From Methanolinea sp. (lineage in GTDB: Archaea > Halobacteriota > Methanomicrobia > Methanomicrobiales > Methanospirillaceae), in the NCBI GenBank assembly GCA_024518585.1, contig JANIHI010000014.1, positions 1 to 52,088 on the forward strand: DNA of 52,088 bases, written 5' to 3'. Below, one piece after another: positions 16,657-25,124 of the stretch. The notes below the pieces were generated by a model. It was not told the DNA's origin, searched no databases, and was given only the letters and a program-made list of their open reading frames with translations. A program made the translations under genes and the position numbers. How positions within the stretch are numbered: position 1 is the stretch's first letter; every line of letters begins with the position of its first letter.

Positions 16657-16826
16657 ACTCAGCACGAATCGCCGGAACCATGCCCTGCCATGGCAGGACT
16701 TATATAAATGGCCCTTCCTTTCGTAAATAGGTTTGTCCCTGCCCGGCCGCTGGCTTGAACAGGCAGGGGAGGGAGGTCTTTGGAGGTGATTGAGGTAAAT
16801 TATCGATTATCATGGCGACCGTCCCG

Positions 16827-17462
16827 TCATCCCCCTTTCTTGGTCGGGGGGAAATTGATCCGGGCGATACACTCGTCAGCTTCCCGGGTCCTCCCCATCT
16901 GGCGCAACGTGAGAGACTTCTGGTAGATGACAAATGCATTGATGGCATTGAGCTCGAGGGCACGGTCGAAGCATCTCAGTGACTCTTCAAGTCTCCCGAT
17001 CTCCCTGGCTGCAATGCCTCTGCTGGCAAGCACCCGAATATTCCGGGGACTGAGGGCAAGGGACCTGTCAAAACAGGAGATGGCCTCGGTGTACCTCCCG
17101 AGTTCATTGAGGCAGTATCCCTTGTCATTCAATGCATACAAAAAGTCAGGGTTGAGGGAGAGGGCCCGGTTAAAACAGAGGAGGGCTTCCTCGCACCGGT
17201 GGATCTTTCGCAGGGTATAACCTTTCTTGTAGAGGAGGAGGAGGTTTTCGGGATCTTCCCTGAGGGCCCGGTCATACATCGCGAGTGCCTCGGCATGTCT
17301 CCCGAGCTCATAAAAAATGTCTGCCATCTCCTCCATGACTTCCCTGTTGCGGGGATCTCCCTCGAGGGCCTTTTCAAATGCCATGATCGCTTCTTCGAGC
17401 TTTCCCAGTTTCTTTGCCTTTTCGGCCTTCTCGATCCAGGGGTTTTCTCCCATGAGTCTCAC
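16827..17462 (-). CDS. TPR-repeat protein
   Basis: A 211-residue protein made of about five tetratricopeptide repeats, each with the W/LxxLGxxxxAxxxxxxAL...P pattern, for example LGRHAEALAMYDRAL and LGRYTEAISCFDRSL. TPR arrays bind partner proteins. It has no signal peptide or membrane segment, so it should be cytoplasmic. It starts 6 nt after the stop of the upstream 168-residue gene and the two probably form an operon; the partner may be the client. Start is either of two Mets three codons apart. Confidence 0.88.
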   Translation of the reverse strand: MRLMGENPWIEKAEKAKKLGKLEEAIMAFEKALEGDPRNREVMEEMADIFYELGRHAEALAMYDRALREDPENLLLLYKKGYTLRKIHRCEEALLCFNRALSLNPDFLYALNDKGYCLNELGRYTEAISCFDRSLALSPRNIRVLASRGIAAREIGRLEESLRCFDRALELNAINAFVIYQKSLTLRQMGRTREADECIARINFPPTKKGG

Positions 17463-17468
17463 CTCTCC

Positions 17469-17975
17469 CTATGACTGGCGGGTGCCCGGGGTGGGCTTTT
17501 CTCCCGAAGGGATGATGGTCTTGAGAAAGGCGATCCCTATCGCCCCCTGGCTCACGACAGCCTGAATGGCGCGGTCAAGGTCCTTGACGGAGAAATCATT
17601 ATAAAACGGGTAGATGTAGCGGGAGATGGTAAACCCGACCACGCGTCCGCTCTCGAGGATCCGTGAAAAACCCGTGAGCGGGGAAGTAAATGCGCGGGTC
17701 AACTCGTAGATGAAGTTTGCATCCCCCTGCTGGTAGTAGGAATTGAGGGCTTCCACGTCAGGACCTTCGGGGAGGGTGACCTGGAAGGCGACGATATAGT
17801 AACTTTTACCCTTCTGGTTCTCGAGGAGGATGGGGAAGTCACCGAACCGCACCCAGAACCCATTGAACTCCCCTTCATCAAACTCCCTGATGATCGTGAC
17901 ATCGATCTCCTGGAGATACTGCCGGAGCTCATCTTTCACGAGGGCCTCTTCTTTCCTTGCAACCGGACCTGCCAT
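17469..17975 (-). CDS. Uncharacterised protein, chaperone-like fold possible
   Basis: A 168-residue soluble acidic protein. I do not recognise a named family with certainty. The sequence alternates strands and helices (FNGFWVRFGDFPILLENQKG, then SYYIVAFQVTLPEGPD) in a way seen in YbjN/type-III-chaperone-like folds, and ends in a Gly/Ala-rich helix. It precedes and is probably co-transcribed with the TPR protein, so the two may work together. Confidence 0.6.
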   Translation of the reverse strand: MAGPVARKEEALVKDELRQYLQEIDVTIIREFDEGEFNGFWVRFGDFPILLENQKGKSYYIVAFQVTLPEGPDVEALNSYYQQGDANFIYELTRAFTSPLTGFSRILESGRVVGFTISRYIYPFYNDFSVKDLDRAIQAVVSQGAIGIAFLKTIIPSGEKPTPGTRQS

Positions 17976-18191
17976 ACGTGTGGAGTTAAAACGTCAGTTC
18001 TTGTAATCCTTTTGCATGGGAAATGGGGGATCCATCAAACCCGGGGGTTCAATGACTATATATACCTGGTTTGCGTATCTCTCCCTTGGCGCCATCAGGA
18101 TACAATGTATCCCGAATGCCGCCCGGAAAAAGCAGGGTCCCCTCTCCAGGGGGCCGGAAAGCTGCTGTGTTCCGACTGCAAAATGTAGGAG

Positions 18192-18605
18192 GTGAAAGCT
18201 ATAGGAGATCAATGGCCCTGGAAAACCTTGCTCCCCGGGATCATGATAGCATGCATGGTCCTTCTCCCCTCTGCAAGTGCCGGCCAGGACCAGATCCAGG
18301 GGGGAAATCTCATGTCCAGTTCATACCTTATGTCCCTTATTTCCCCCGATGGTATCCCGAACATTGAGACAGCCTCTCTCCCTGCAATAACGGATAGTCC
18401 CACGACCACTCCCGGTGGCGAAGACGGTCCGGCACCTGCATCTCTCATGGTTCCCTCTGCCCAGGGGACGGTGTCTGCCTGGGTCAGGGGAACCTCGTGG
18501 GAGGGCTATGGAAGCAGGGGAGTGTCCACCATACAATACACCCAGAGGGTGACCGCAAGCGGCATAATTCAGAAATTTGAGTTCTCTGCCAGCTACAGGT
18601 CGTAA
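18192..18605 (+). CDS. Hypothetical secreted protein
   Basis: A 137-residue product from a GTG at 18192, or 120 residues from ATG 18243. There is a signal peptide (LLPGIMIACMVLLPSASAG, cleavage after the ASA), followed by a low-complexity Ser/Thr/Pro/Gly part and a possible beta-strand end (TIQYTQRVTASGIIQKFEFSA). The GTG overlaps the AGGAGG ribosome site, which argues for the ATG or for a short frame problem at the front. No homologue recognised. Confidence 0.5.
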   Translation: MKAIGDQWPWKTLLPGIMIACMVLLPSASAGQDQIQGGNLMSSSYLMSLISPDGIPNIETASLPAITDSPTTTPGGEDGPAPASLMVPSAQGTVSAWVRGTSWEGYGSRGVSTIQYTQRVTASGIIQKFEFSASYRS

Positions 18606-18635
18606 GAGGCCGGTTCCCACGGCTGGGGGGACCCC

Positions 18636-19763
18636 TTACCCTCCCTGTTTTTCCCCGAAATCCCCGATGGTCTTTTGGCTCCGGCCCCGTGAGACGAGGG
18701 AGGAGAGCCGAACCCCGGCCAGCCTGACTTTTTTCCCGGTGAAGAGCGGGGGGGAGATGCCAATGACGACCTTTTCCAGTACAACCGGGTCCCTCGTGGG
18801 GTGTGCCAGGGTATGGGCCCTTGTCCTCGTGATAAATTCACTGGAGCGTATCTTGACAGTAACTGTCCGTGCAAAAAGGTCCTGCTCTGCGAGTTCCCTA
18901 CAGAGTTCGACACAAATCGCCCTGAGCGTGGCGAGAATCATGCCTGCGTCTGAACAGTCATCAAAAAACGTGTGTTCCCTGCTGAAAGACCGGGCGGGGA
19001 GATTCTCCGTGAAGTCTGACTGGTCACATCCCCGTGCGAGCTGCTGGTACCAGATGGCACCCCTGCCGAGAATGTCGATGAGTGGCTGGATATCGGCCGT
19101 CGCGAGATCGCCGATCTTCTGGATTCCGGCTTTTCCGAGGAGGGTTGCCGTTTTTGGTCCTATGCCCGGTATCTTCCCGACCGGGAGGGGCGCGAGGACT
19201 TCCGTGACCCTGTCGGGCGGGATGACGACGAGGCCCCCGGGTTTCCCGAGGTCGGATGCAATCTTTGCAACCACCTTTCCCGGCCCGATTCCAATGGAAC
19301 ATGTCAGGCCCTCGCGGGAAAAGACCTCACTCTTGATGCGGGAAGCGATCGTTTCTGCCGTACGAAAGTCCCTGCAGGACGTCAGATCGATCGAGGCCTC
19401 GTCTATACTGACCTGCTGGAACCGGTCCCCGTACTGCCGCAGGATCTCCATAACCCGTTCCGATGTTTCCTGGTAGAGGTGGTGGCGGGGAGGAAGAAAG
19501 ATTGCATCCGGGCAGAGGCGGAAGGCCCGGCTGACCGGCATCGCGGAATGGACACCGAACTTCCGTGCCTCGTAGGTACATGTCAGGACAACGCCACGTC
19601 CCTGGCCCGATGACGGGTCAGGACCGATAATGACCGGTTTTCCGGCAAGGTCCGGGTGCGATCTCACCTCGACAGAGGCATAAAAACTGTCCATGTCGAC
19701 GTGGAGGATGATGCGGGTGGCCGGGTTCTCTTGCCCGCTCCCGGTGACCTTGTTCTCTTCCAT
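18636..19763 (-). CDS. dinB: DNA polymerase IV (Y family, DinB)
   Basis: A 375-residue Y-family polymerase of normal length. HVDMDSFYASVE near residue 21 holds the first catalytic Asp and the steric-gate aromatic; SIDEASIDLT holds the catalytic Asp-Glu pair, with Ser where Tyr is common. A helix-hairpin-helix (GKIPGIGPKTATLLGKAGI) marks the thumb, and the little-finger domain covers the last 120 residues. It copies past damaged bases. The C-terminus lacks an obvious clamp-binding motif. The gene is alone, with a 356-nt gap before the next, divergent gene. Confidence 0.95.
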   Translation of the reverse strand: MEENKVTGSGQENPATRIILHVDMDSFYASVEVRSHPDLAGKPVIIGPDPSSGQGRGVVLTCTYEARKFGVHSAMPVSRAFRLCPDAIFLPPRHHLYQETSERVMEILRQYGDRFQQVSIDEASIDLTSCRDFRTAETIASRIKSEVFSREGLTCSIGIGPGKVVAKIASDLGKPGGLVVIPPDRVTEVLAPLPVGKIPGIGPKTATLLGKAGIQKIGDLATADIQPLIDILGRGAIWYQQLARGCDQSDFTENLPARSFSREHTFFDDCSDAGMILATLRAICVELCRELAEQDLFARTVTVKIRSSEFITRTRAHTLAHPTRDPVVLEKVVIGISPPLFTGKKVRLAGVRLSSLVSRGRSQKTIGDFGEKQGG

Positions 19764-20119
19764 GGCTCGGTGGTTATTTTTATGATCGGGCAGACTTTAA
19801 ACCACCCATCATCCCATTCTGTTCCCGGAAGGGTGGTGAGGCCCCCTCCTGATCCTCTCTGGTCCGATTGGAACAAAAAAATCCGTCTGTATCCGTGCCA
19901 GGGGCGAAAAAAAGCCGGTTCCCACCTTTCACACGAAGGAAAAAAGATCCAGGAAACAGGAGCCGGGCAATCCCTACCTCTCCCGGTTGAAAAATCGCCG
20001 GCAGCCGGCTGGCGGGCCGCTCCCTGCATCCCACCGCGGCAATTTCTCGTGCCTTTTTCCTTTCACCATTCCCCACATCTCCGATACCCTTGTAAACCCC
20101 TGGATAAAAACACTATCCC
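19764..20119. other. Intergenic region between divergent genes
   Basis: No gene seen. A TATA-like GGATAAAAAC at about 20101-20110, only about 10-18 nt before the ATG at 20120, suggests a very short or absent leader for the rightward gene. Confidence 0.45.
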
Positions 20120-20494
20120 ATGAAACCGAGCCCCCAGACCACTCTCCAGGTGCTCGATACGATTGATCTGTTCCTGCGACACCTGCACCAGGGTGAGATG
20201 CAGGAGGCCCTCTCCCTCCTTGACGCCAACGCATCAGTCATCGGGATGGCGGAGAGGGGAATCCTGAGGGGACTTTCCGGGATCTCACAATACCTGGAAA
20301 GGAACTCTGCCCGGCTCCGGGGAATCGAGTTCCAGGACATCCAGGTGGACGCCGTCGGCACGATCGCATGGGCTTTTGGACACTTCTCGATCGGGCCGGG
20401 GTCGGAGGGGAGGGTGTCTGTTGTCCTCAAGGGCACAGGCCACGCATGGGCAATCGTCCACATCCACCTCTCGTACCCCGTCCCTCCCGGATGA
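20120..20494 (+). CDS. SnoaL/NTF2-like domain protein
   Basis: A 124-residue protein with the cone-shaped NTF2-like fold pattern: a first helix pair (QVLDTIDLFLRHLHQGEMQEALSLLD cut in two parts), the strand DANASVIGMAERGILRG, and three later strands ending in WAIVHIHLSY. Proteins of this kind bind small molecules or act as ketosteroid-isomerase-like enzymes. No catalytic residue set can be recognised. It converges tail to tail with the agmatine gene. Confidence 0.7.
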   Translation: MKPSPQTTLQVLDTIDLFLRHLHQGEMQEALSLLDANASVIGMAERGILRGLSGISQYLERNSARLRGIEFQDIQVDAVGTIAWAFGHFSIGPGSEGRVSVVLKGTGHAWAIVHIHLSYPVPPG

Positions 20495-20503
20495 GATGGC
20501 TCT

Positions 20504-22396
20504 TTAAGGGGAAGGAAACTGTTGCGAGATGCAGTGGATTGCACCAAAGCCCCTCACCATTTCCGAACAGTTAACACCTGCAATTGTCCGGCCGGGAAAG
20601 ACCCTGGCAAGGACCTTTCGTGCCTGCCTGTCCGCCGGGTCATTGAACTCCGGGAAGATGACGATGCCGTTTCCGATGTAGAAATTCGTGTAACTGGCCG
20701 GCAGAACATCGTCCATTTTTCCCGGCATGGGAAGGTCGACGACTTCAAGGGGCCTTCCATCAAAGCTCCGTGCAGCCTCGAGTATGCTGTGGTTCTCCCA
20801 AAGGACGCGGTAGTTTTCGCTCCCTCTGTCTTTCTCGACCGCACAGACAACGGTGTGGGGGTTGACGAACCGGGCCACGTCATCGACGTGACCGTCCGTG
20901 TCATCACCCGCTATCCCGCCTTTCAGCCAGACGATGCGGGCAACACCCAGGAAGTCCCGGAGTCTTGCCTCGATATCAGACCGGGAGAGGTCGGGGTTAC
21001 GGTTGGGGTGAAGGAGGCACTGTTCGGTCACGAGCAGGGTACCGTGACCGTCCGTATCGATCGATCCTCCTTCAAGGACCATGCCAGGGAAGAAAGAGGG
21101 AATTCCCAGGTAATTCGCGAGAAAATCCGGGATTTTGTCGTCCGCGGTGAGCTCGGGGTACTTTCCTCCCCAGGCATTGAATGTCCAGTTGACCATCGCG
21201 ATCCGGGGATCTTTCCGGTGGACCAGGAATATGGGGCCATAGTCGCGGAACCAGACATCGGCGTACCGGTACCGGACGAAGTGGACCTGCCAGGCGGCGA
21301 TCCCCACGCGCGAAAGCGTGTCCCTCACCCGCTTCTCCATCTCCTCATCCCTGACGAGGAGGTAGACCCTCTCTCTCCCCGAGAGTGCCCTGATGATCTT
21401 TCCGTACGCCTTCTCCACGCAGGAGAGATCGGGGAAAGTGTCGTTCTCATACGGCCACGAGAGCCAGACACCCTGGTGCGGTTCCCATTCGGCGGGCATC
21501 CGGAACCCCGCAGCAGCAGGCGTCGTTCCGGTGAACGGGGGACACGACCGTGTGATCAGGGAATACGTATCCGGGCGCCGGTTGGAGAGAAAACCCCATC
21601 CCTCCCGCACGTGGCGGTTCATGGAGAGGTCAACATCAGCGATCAGCACCTGGTCTTTGTCCCCGGCACGTGCGACCACGTTTCCAAACGCGTCACAGAC
21701 AAATGACCTGCCGAAAAAGGTGATATCGCCTTCCGTCCCGACCCTGTTGACAGCAGCGACATGGATGCCGTTTCCAATGGCGTGCCCCCTCTGGACAGTC
21801 TCCCATGCCCGGGCCCAGTCTCCCTCGAGGGGGTCTTCCATGCCCCGGATCGTGCCGAGGGCAGTGGGGTAAAAGATGATATCGGCGCCCATGAGGGTGA
21901 CGACCCGGGCCGCCTCGGCAAACCACTGGTCGTAGCAGATGAGAACGGCGACCCGGCCAAAGGGAGTCTCCTGGACGGCGTATCCCGAACCCGGCGAGAA
22001 GTATTCTTTCTCGTAGTAGAGCGGGTCCTCGGGAACGTGCACTTTGCGGTAAACTGTTCCGGGAGTGCCATCCGGCATGATGGTGATTGCAGAATTGTAA
22101 AATGTCCCCCCCTCTCCCGCCTCAAAGAGGGGGAGGATGATGACTGCTCCATGCTCGCGGGCAAGCGGGGAGAAAAGGGCAGTCACCTTTCCCGGGACCT
22201 TATCCGCGTAATTCTCAACCGGGAAACGGTGAAACTGGGGGAAGTATGGCGTTGCGAAGAGCTCCTGCAGGCACACGATCCGTGCCCCCTGGGCAAGGGC
22301 CGACCGCGCAAGCTCAAGGTTCCTCTCCAGGTTCCTGGCCGTGTCGGGACCTGCCGATGTCTGGATAAGCCCTATCCGAACGATGCCGGTTTCCAT
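20504..22396 (-). CDS. Fused N-carbamoylputrescine amidase - agmatine deiminase
   Basis: A 630-residue fusion of two enzymes that normally are separate. Residues 1-290 are a carbon-nitrogen hydrolase of the AguB type with the catalytic triad Glu45 (LQELFATPYF), Lys117 (YRKVHVPED) and Cys153 (ICYDQWF). Residues 300-630 are an AguA agmatine deiminase with WFRDYGPIFL, LEGGSIDTDG, GDDTDGHVDD and the catalytic Cys622 in IHCISQQ. Together they turn agmatine into N-carbamoylputrescine and then putrescine, ammonia and carbon dioxide. Each half has full length and all catalytic residues. The gene may be co-transcribed with the HDAC-like gene, 59 nt upstream. Confidence 0.93.
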   Translation of the reverse strand: METGIVRIGLIQTSAGPDTARNLERNLELARSALAQGARIVCLQELFATPYFPQFHRFPVENYADKVPGKVTALFSPLAREHGAVIILPLFEAGEGGTFYNSAITIMPDGTPGTVYRKVHVPEDPLYYEKEYFSPGSGYAVQETPFGRVAVLICYDQWFAEAARVVTLMGADIIFYPTALGTIRGMEDPLEGDWARAWETVQRGHAIGNGIHVAAVNRVGTEGDITFFGRSFVCDAFGNVVARAGDKDQVLIADVDLSMNRHVREGWGFLSNRRPDTYSLITRSCPPFTGTTPAAAGFRMPAEWEPHQGVWLSWPYENDTFPDLSCVEKAYGKIIRALSGRERVYLLVRDEEMEKRVRDTLSRVGIAAWQVHFVRYRYADVWFRDYGPIFLVHRKDPRIAMVNWTFNAWGGKYPELTADDKIPDFLANYLGIPSFFPGMVLEGGSIDTDGHGTLLVTEQCLLHPNRNPDLSRSDIEARLRDFLGVARIVWLKGGIAGDDTDGHVDDVARFVNPHTVVCAVEKDRGSENYRVLWENHSILEAARSFDGRPLEVVDLPMPGKMDDVLPASYTNFYIGNGIVIFPEFNDPADRQARKVLARVFPGRTIAGVNCSEMVRGFGAIHCISQQFPSP

Positions 22397-22455
22397 CCCT
22401 CTCCCAATGGGGGTTATTTTCCCTTATTGGTTGCCATCATCCCGTTTGGTGGGCA

Positions 22456-23538
22456 TCAGAAAGAAAAGCACTCCCAGTAGGGGGCAAGTGTTTCCCTGAG
22501 CGTATCTGCCATCCTGCAGACCCTCTGGTGTGCAGACGGGTCCTGTGCTTTGAGTAGCCAGTCGGCGAAGACCTCCGGCTCCCTGATATTTTCGAGGTCA
22601 AGGCCTGCCAGAGCAGCTGCGATCCCAAGGTTGGTATAGGGCAGACCCCCCTCGACGCTGTATCCTCCCTCGAGGACCGCGACAAGCCTCCCCCCGCACA
22701 CCTCCCCTGCAAGCTGCCGGGCCTTTCGCACCAGCTCTGCATATCCCCTGGCCGTGACCGCAAGGCCCGCCAGCGGGTCGGTAAAGTGCACGTCCTGGCC
22801 TGCAGAAATGGCAATGAAGTCCGGGGCAAACTCCCGGGCAAGGGGTGCGATGATGGTGTCAAAGAGGTAGTGGTAACTCCCGTCCCCCGTTCCCGGCGGG
22901 ACCGGCATGTTCACGGTATACCCCATCCCATCCCCCTCCCCGATCTCTGACGTGTCCCCGGAACCAGGGTAGAGGGGCCGCTGGTGGATCGATGTGAAAA
23001 GGACGGACGAGTCCCCGTAAAAGATCGACTGCGTCCCGTCACCATGGTGGGCATCCCAGTCGAGTATCATCACCCGCCGGATCCCCTGCTGCTGGATCTC
23101 GCGCACTGCGATCGCCATATTGTTCAGGTAGCAGAACCCGGCACCCGTCCCTGCCCGGGCATGGTGCCCCGGGGGTCTCACGAGCGCAAACGCATTTTCT
23201 CCGTCGCCCCGAAGGACTGAGAGAGCTGCCCGGATCGCTCCCCCGGCGGCGAGGAGGGCCAAAGGCAGGAGTCCCCTGGGCACGACGGTGTCAAAATCGA
23301 TAAAGCCACCCCGTGTACTGGCCTCTTTGAGGAAACTGATGTACTCGGGCAGGTGCACCCTCGCCACCTGTTCCTGGGTCGCTTCGACCGGAAAGACGTG
23401 CCGGAAGGAGGGGTGGTCAAAGATGCCATCCTCCCGCAACTGGTCGAACGTGTAGGAAAGCCTCTCCCTCCTCTCCGGGTGGTCGGGGGACTGTTCATGG
23501 CGGAGGTACGCCTCGTCAAAGACGATCACTGTTGTCAT
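22456..23538 (-). CDS. Histone-deacetylase-superfamily hydrolase (possible acetylpolyamine amidohydrolase)
   Basis: A 360-residue zinc hydrolase of the arginase/deacetylase fold. Motifs in order: HPERRERL, PGHHA at 123-127, DWDAHHGDGT at 160-169 with zinc ligands, and SAGQD where most relatives have SAGFD. LEGGYS with its Gly-Tyr follows. This superfamily includes histone deacetylases, AcuC and acetylpolyamine amidohydrolases. Standing between a putrescine-forming enzyme and a hydantoinase-family gene, and overlapping the latter by ATGA, an acetylpolyamine substrate is attractive, but bacterial-type protein deacetylase remains possible. Confidence 0.85.
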   Translation of the reverse strand: MTTVIVFDEAYLRHEQSPDHPERRERLSYTFDQLREDGIFDHPSFRHVFPVEATQEQVARVHLPEYISFLKEASTRGGFIDFDTVVPRGLLPLALLAAGGAIRAALSVLRGDGENAFALVRPPGHHARAGTGAGFCYLNNMAIAVREIQQQGIRRVMILDWDAHHGDGTQSIFYGDSSVLFTSIHQRPLYPGSGDTSEIGEGDGMGYTVNMPVPPGTGDGSYHYLFDTIIAPLAREFAPDFIAISAGQDVHFTDPLAGLAVTARGYAELVRKARQLAGEVCGGRLVAVLEGGYSVEGGLPYTNLGIAAALAGLDLENIREPEVFADWLLKAQDPSAHQRVCRMADTLRETLAPYWECFSF

Positions 23539-24980
23539 CGTGCCTCCACGGTGATGCCGGGTGCGACCTGGACGACGATATCGGTGATCCGGGACCGCCG
23601 GAAAGCCCCCCGGACAACGTCGTAGGAACTGCAGGTAAGGACCCTGATCTCATCAAGGTCCCGGGGATGGGCACCGGCTTCCAGTGCCTGCCTGCGCACT
23701 TCCTGGCGGCATGACTCCACCAGTTCATCCTCATCCCCCATCCGCTCCATCCGCCTGACCTCCCCATTTACCACGGACCGGCCCCTGACACCATCAAAAT
23801 GGGCTACGAGAGTCAGGCTGACCCGGGAGACGGCCACACCGATGGCATTGGCACACTCGGCGTGGGGAGGGATGGAGAACTGCCTGCCTGCCTCACGGGC
23901 AATTTCAGGAACGAGGAATGGCGCCAGGTACCCGCACCCTGCAATCCGGGGACTATCGAATCCTTGAACCGCTTCCGCCACTTTCCTGCAGTATTCGTCG
24001 ACGACCTGCTCCGCCAGTCTGCGGTCAAGTCCCGACGACGCATGATAATCCCCGATCTCAAAGCCGGTCCTGTTGAGCGCGTCGGTAAGCGTCGGCCCGC
24101 TCCCCCCGAACGCCAGTGCATTGCCCTCCCTCCAGGGCATCAGGCCGTCCCTGATGACCGAATCACCCCCGAAGGGGAGGGAGTGGGCCCGCACGACGTG
24201 TGTGGCCGTCCGTGTCCCCTCGTGGACCAGGACCTCGGGGATGGGCATCCCGGATTCGAGGGGGACAAGGTCTGTCGTTGTCCCCCCGACGTCGATCACG
24301 AGGCAGTCACGGAGACCTGTCAGGTAGGAGACCCCCAGTCCCACCGCAGCAGCACTCGAGTTGGTGAGGACGGAAGGGTTCCGGATGACGTCTCCGGGCG
24401 GGGAAAGCCCGGCGTCTCCCCGGAAGAAGAGGAAGGTATTCCGTTCTGATTCGACAAGTTTTGTTATCCGAAAGACCTCTTCCTTGAGAGAGGCATTGAG
24501 ACGAGTCGTTGCCACCCTCGCGGGGAAACCCAGGACTGCAAGGGGGTGGCTTAGGCAAATCCTCTCGTCCGGGTAAAACCCCCTCGCATATTCTGCAACT
24601 TTCTGCTCGAGCGCGGGGTTCCGGACCGAGAACTTGCCGATGACCGCCAGCGCATCGGCAGGGTGCGAGGCTAGGAAAGAGGTAACTTCCTCCCTGTCGA
24701 CCTCTTCCACGATGTCCCCGCAGTGGTTGACCGCGCCCTTCACTCCCCCAGGCCACCGGAGCCCCGGGCCGGGTATCAGGAGAGATGTGACCTTCCAGTC
24801 CCTCCGTGTCAGGAGGTGGTTGAGGGGCGTTGATGTGCTGACCGCAAGCCTTCCCGGCCCCCGGACATGGTGCAGGACATCCGCAATCCCCCTCGTGTTG
24901 GGGACCTTGAGAGATGAGATACCATCCTCCACCACTGCCAGGTCCGTGTTTGTCCCCCCGACATCCATCCCGACCAGCAT
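23535..24980 (-). CDS. Hydantoinase/oxoprolinase family protein
   Basis: A 481-residue protein with the ASKHA-like nucleotide-binding start DVGGTNTD (6-13) and a second LVIDVGGTTTD phosphate loop about residue 217, as in hydantoinase A subunits. At 481 residues it is shorter than full HyuA (about 700) and lacks the B subunit gene. Archaeal relatives are annotated as hydantoinase/oxoprolinase, but their substrate is unsettled. It has a good GGGTGGGAAG ribosome site, and its stop overlaps the start of the HDAC-like gene, so they are co-translated. Confidence 0.82.
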   Translation of the reverse strand: MLVGMDVGGTNTDLAVVEDGISSLKVPNTRGIADVLHHVRGPGRLAVSTSTPLNHLLTRRDWKVTSLLIPGPGLRWPGGVKGAVNHCGDIVEEVDREEVTSFLASHPADALAVIGKFSVRNPALEQKVAEYARGFYPDERICLSHPLAVLGFPARVATTRLNASLKEEVFRITKLVESERNTFLFFRGDAGLSPPGDVIRNPSVLTNSSAAAVGLGVSYLTGLRDCLVIDVGGTTTDLVPLESGMPIPEVLVHEGTRTATHVVRAHSLPFGGDSVIRDGLMPWREGNALAFGGSGPTLTDALNRTGFEIGDYHASSGLDRRLAEQVVDEYCRKVAEAVQGFDSPRIAGCGYLAPFLVPEIAREAGRQFSIPPHAECANAIGVAVSRVSLTLVAHFDGVRGRSVVNGEVRRMERMGDEDELVESCRQEVRRQALEAGAHPRDLDEIRVLTCSSYDVVRGAFRRSRITDIVVQVAPGITVEAR

Positions 24981-25036
24981 GTCTTCCCACCCTCACTCAC
25001 TTTACTAGTCACCATTTTTACCCATAATAGCCCTCC

Positions 25037-25055
25037 CCTCCTCCCGGGGAGGAGG
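25037..25055 (-). terminator. GC hairpin between two leftward genes
   Basis: CCTCCTCCC and GGGAGGAGG pair around a single base, a very stable 9-bp stem in the gap between the CoA-ligase gene and the hydantoinase-family gene. It is a candidate attenuating structure; archaeal termination usually relies on T tracts, and only a weak one is present. Confidence 0.4.
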
Positions 25056-25124
25056 CACCGGGTTGCACCCGCGATACGGGAACCCGGAATAAAAAAACGG
25101 CAGATCCTATTTCCGGGTAAAAAT

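Noticed and set aside
25037-25055. GC hairpin as a proven terminator
   Set aside because: Stable stem but only a weak T tract; kept only as a low-confidence feature.
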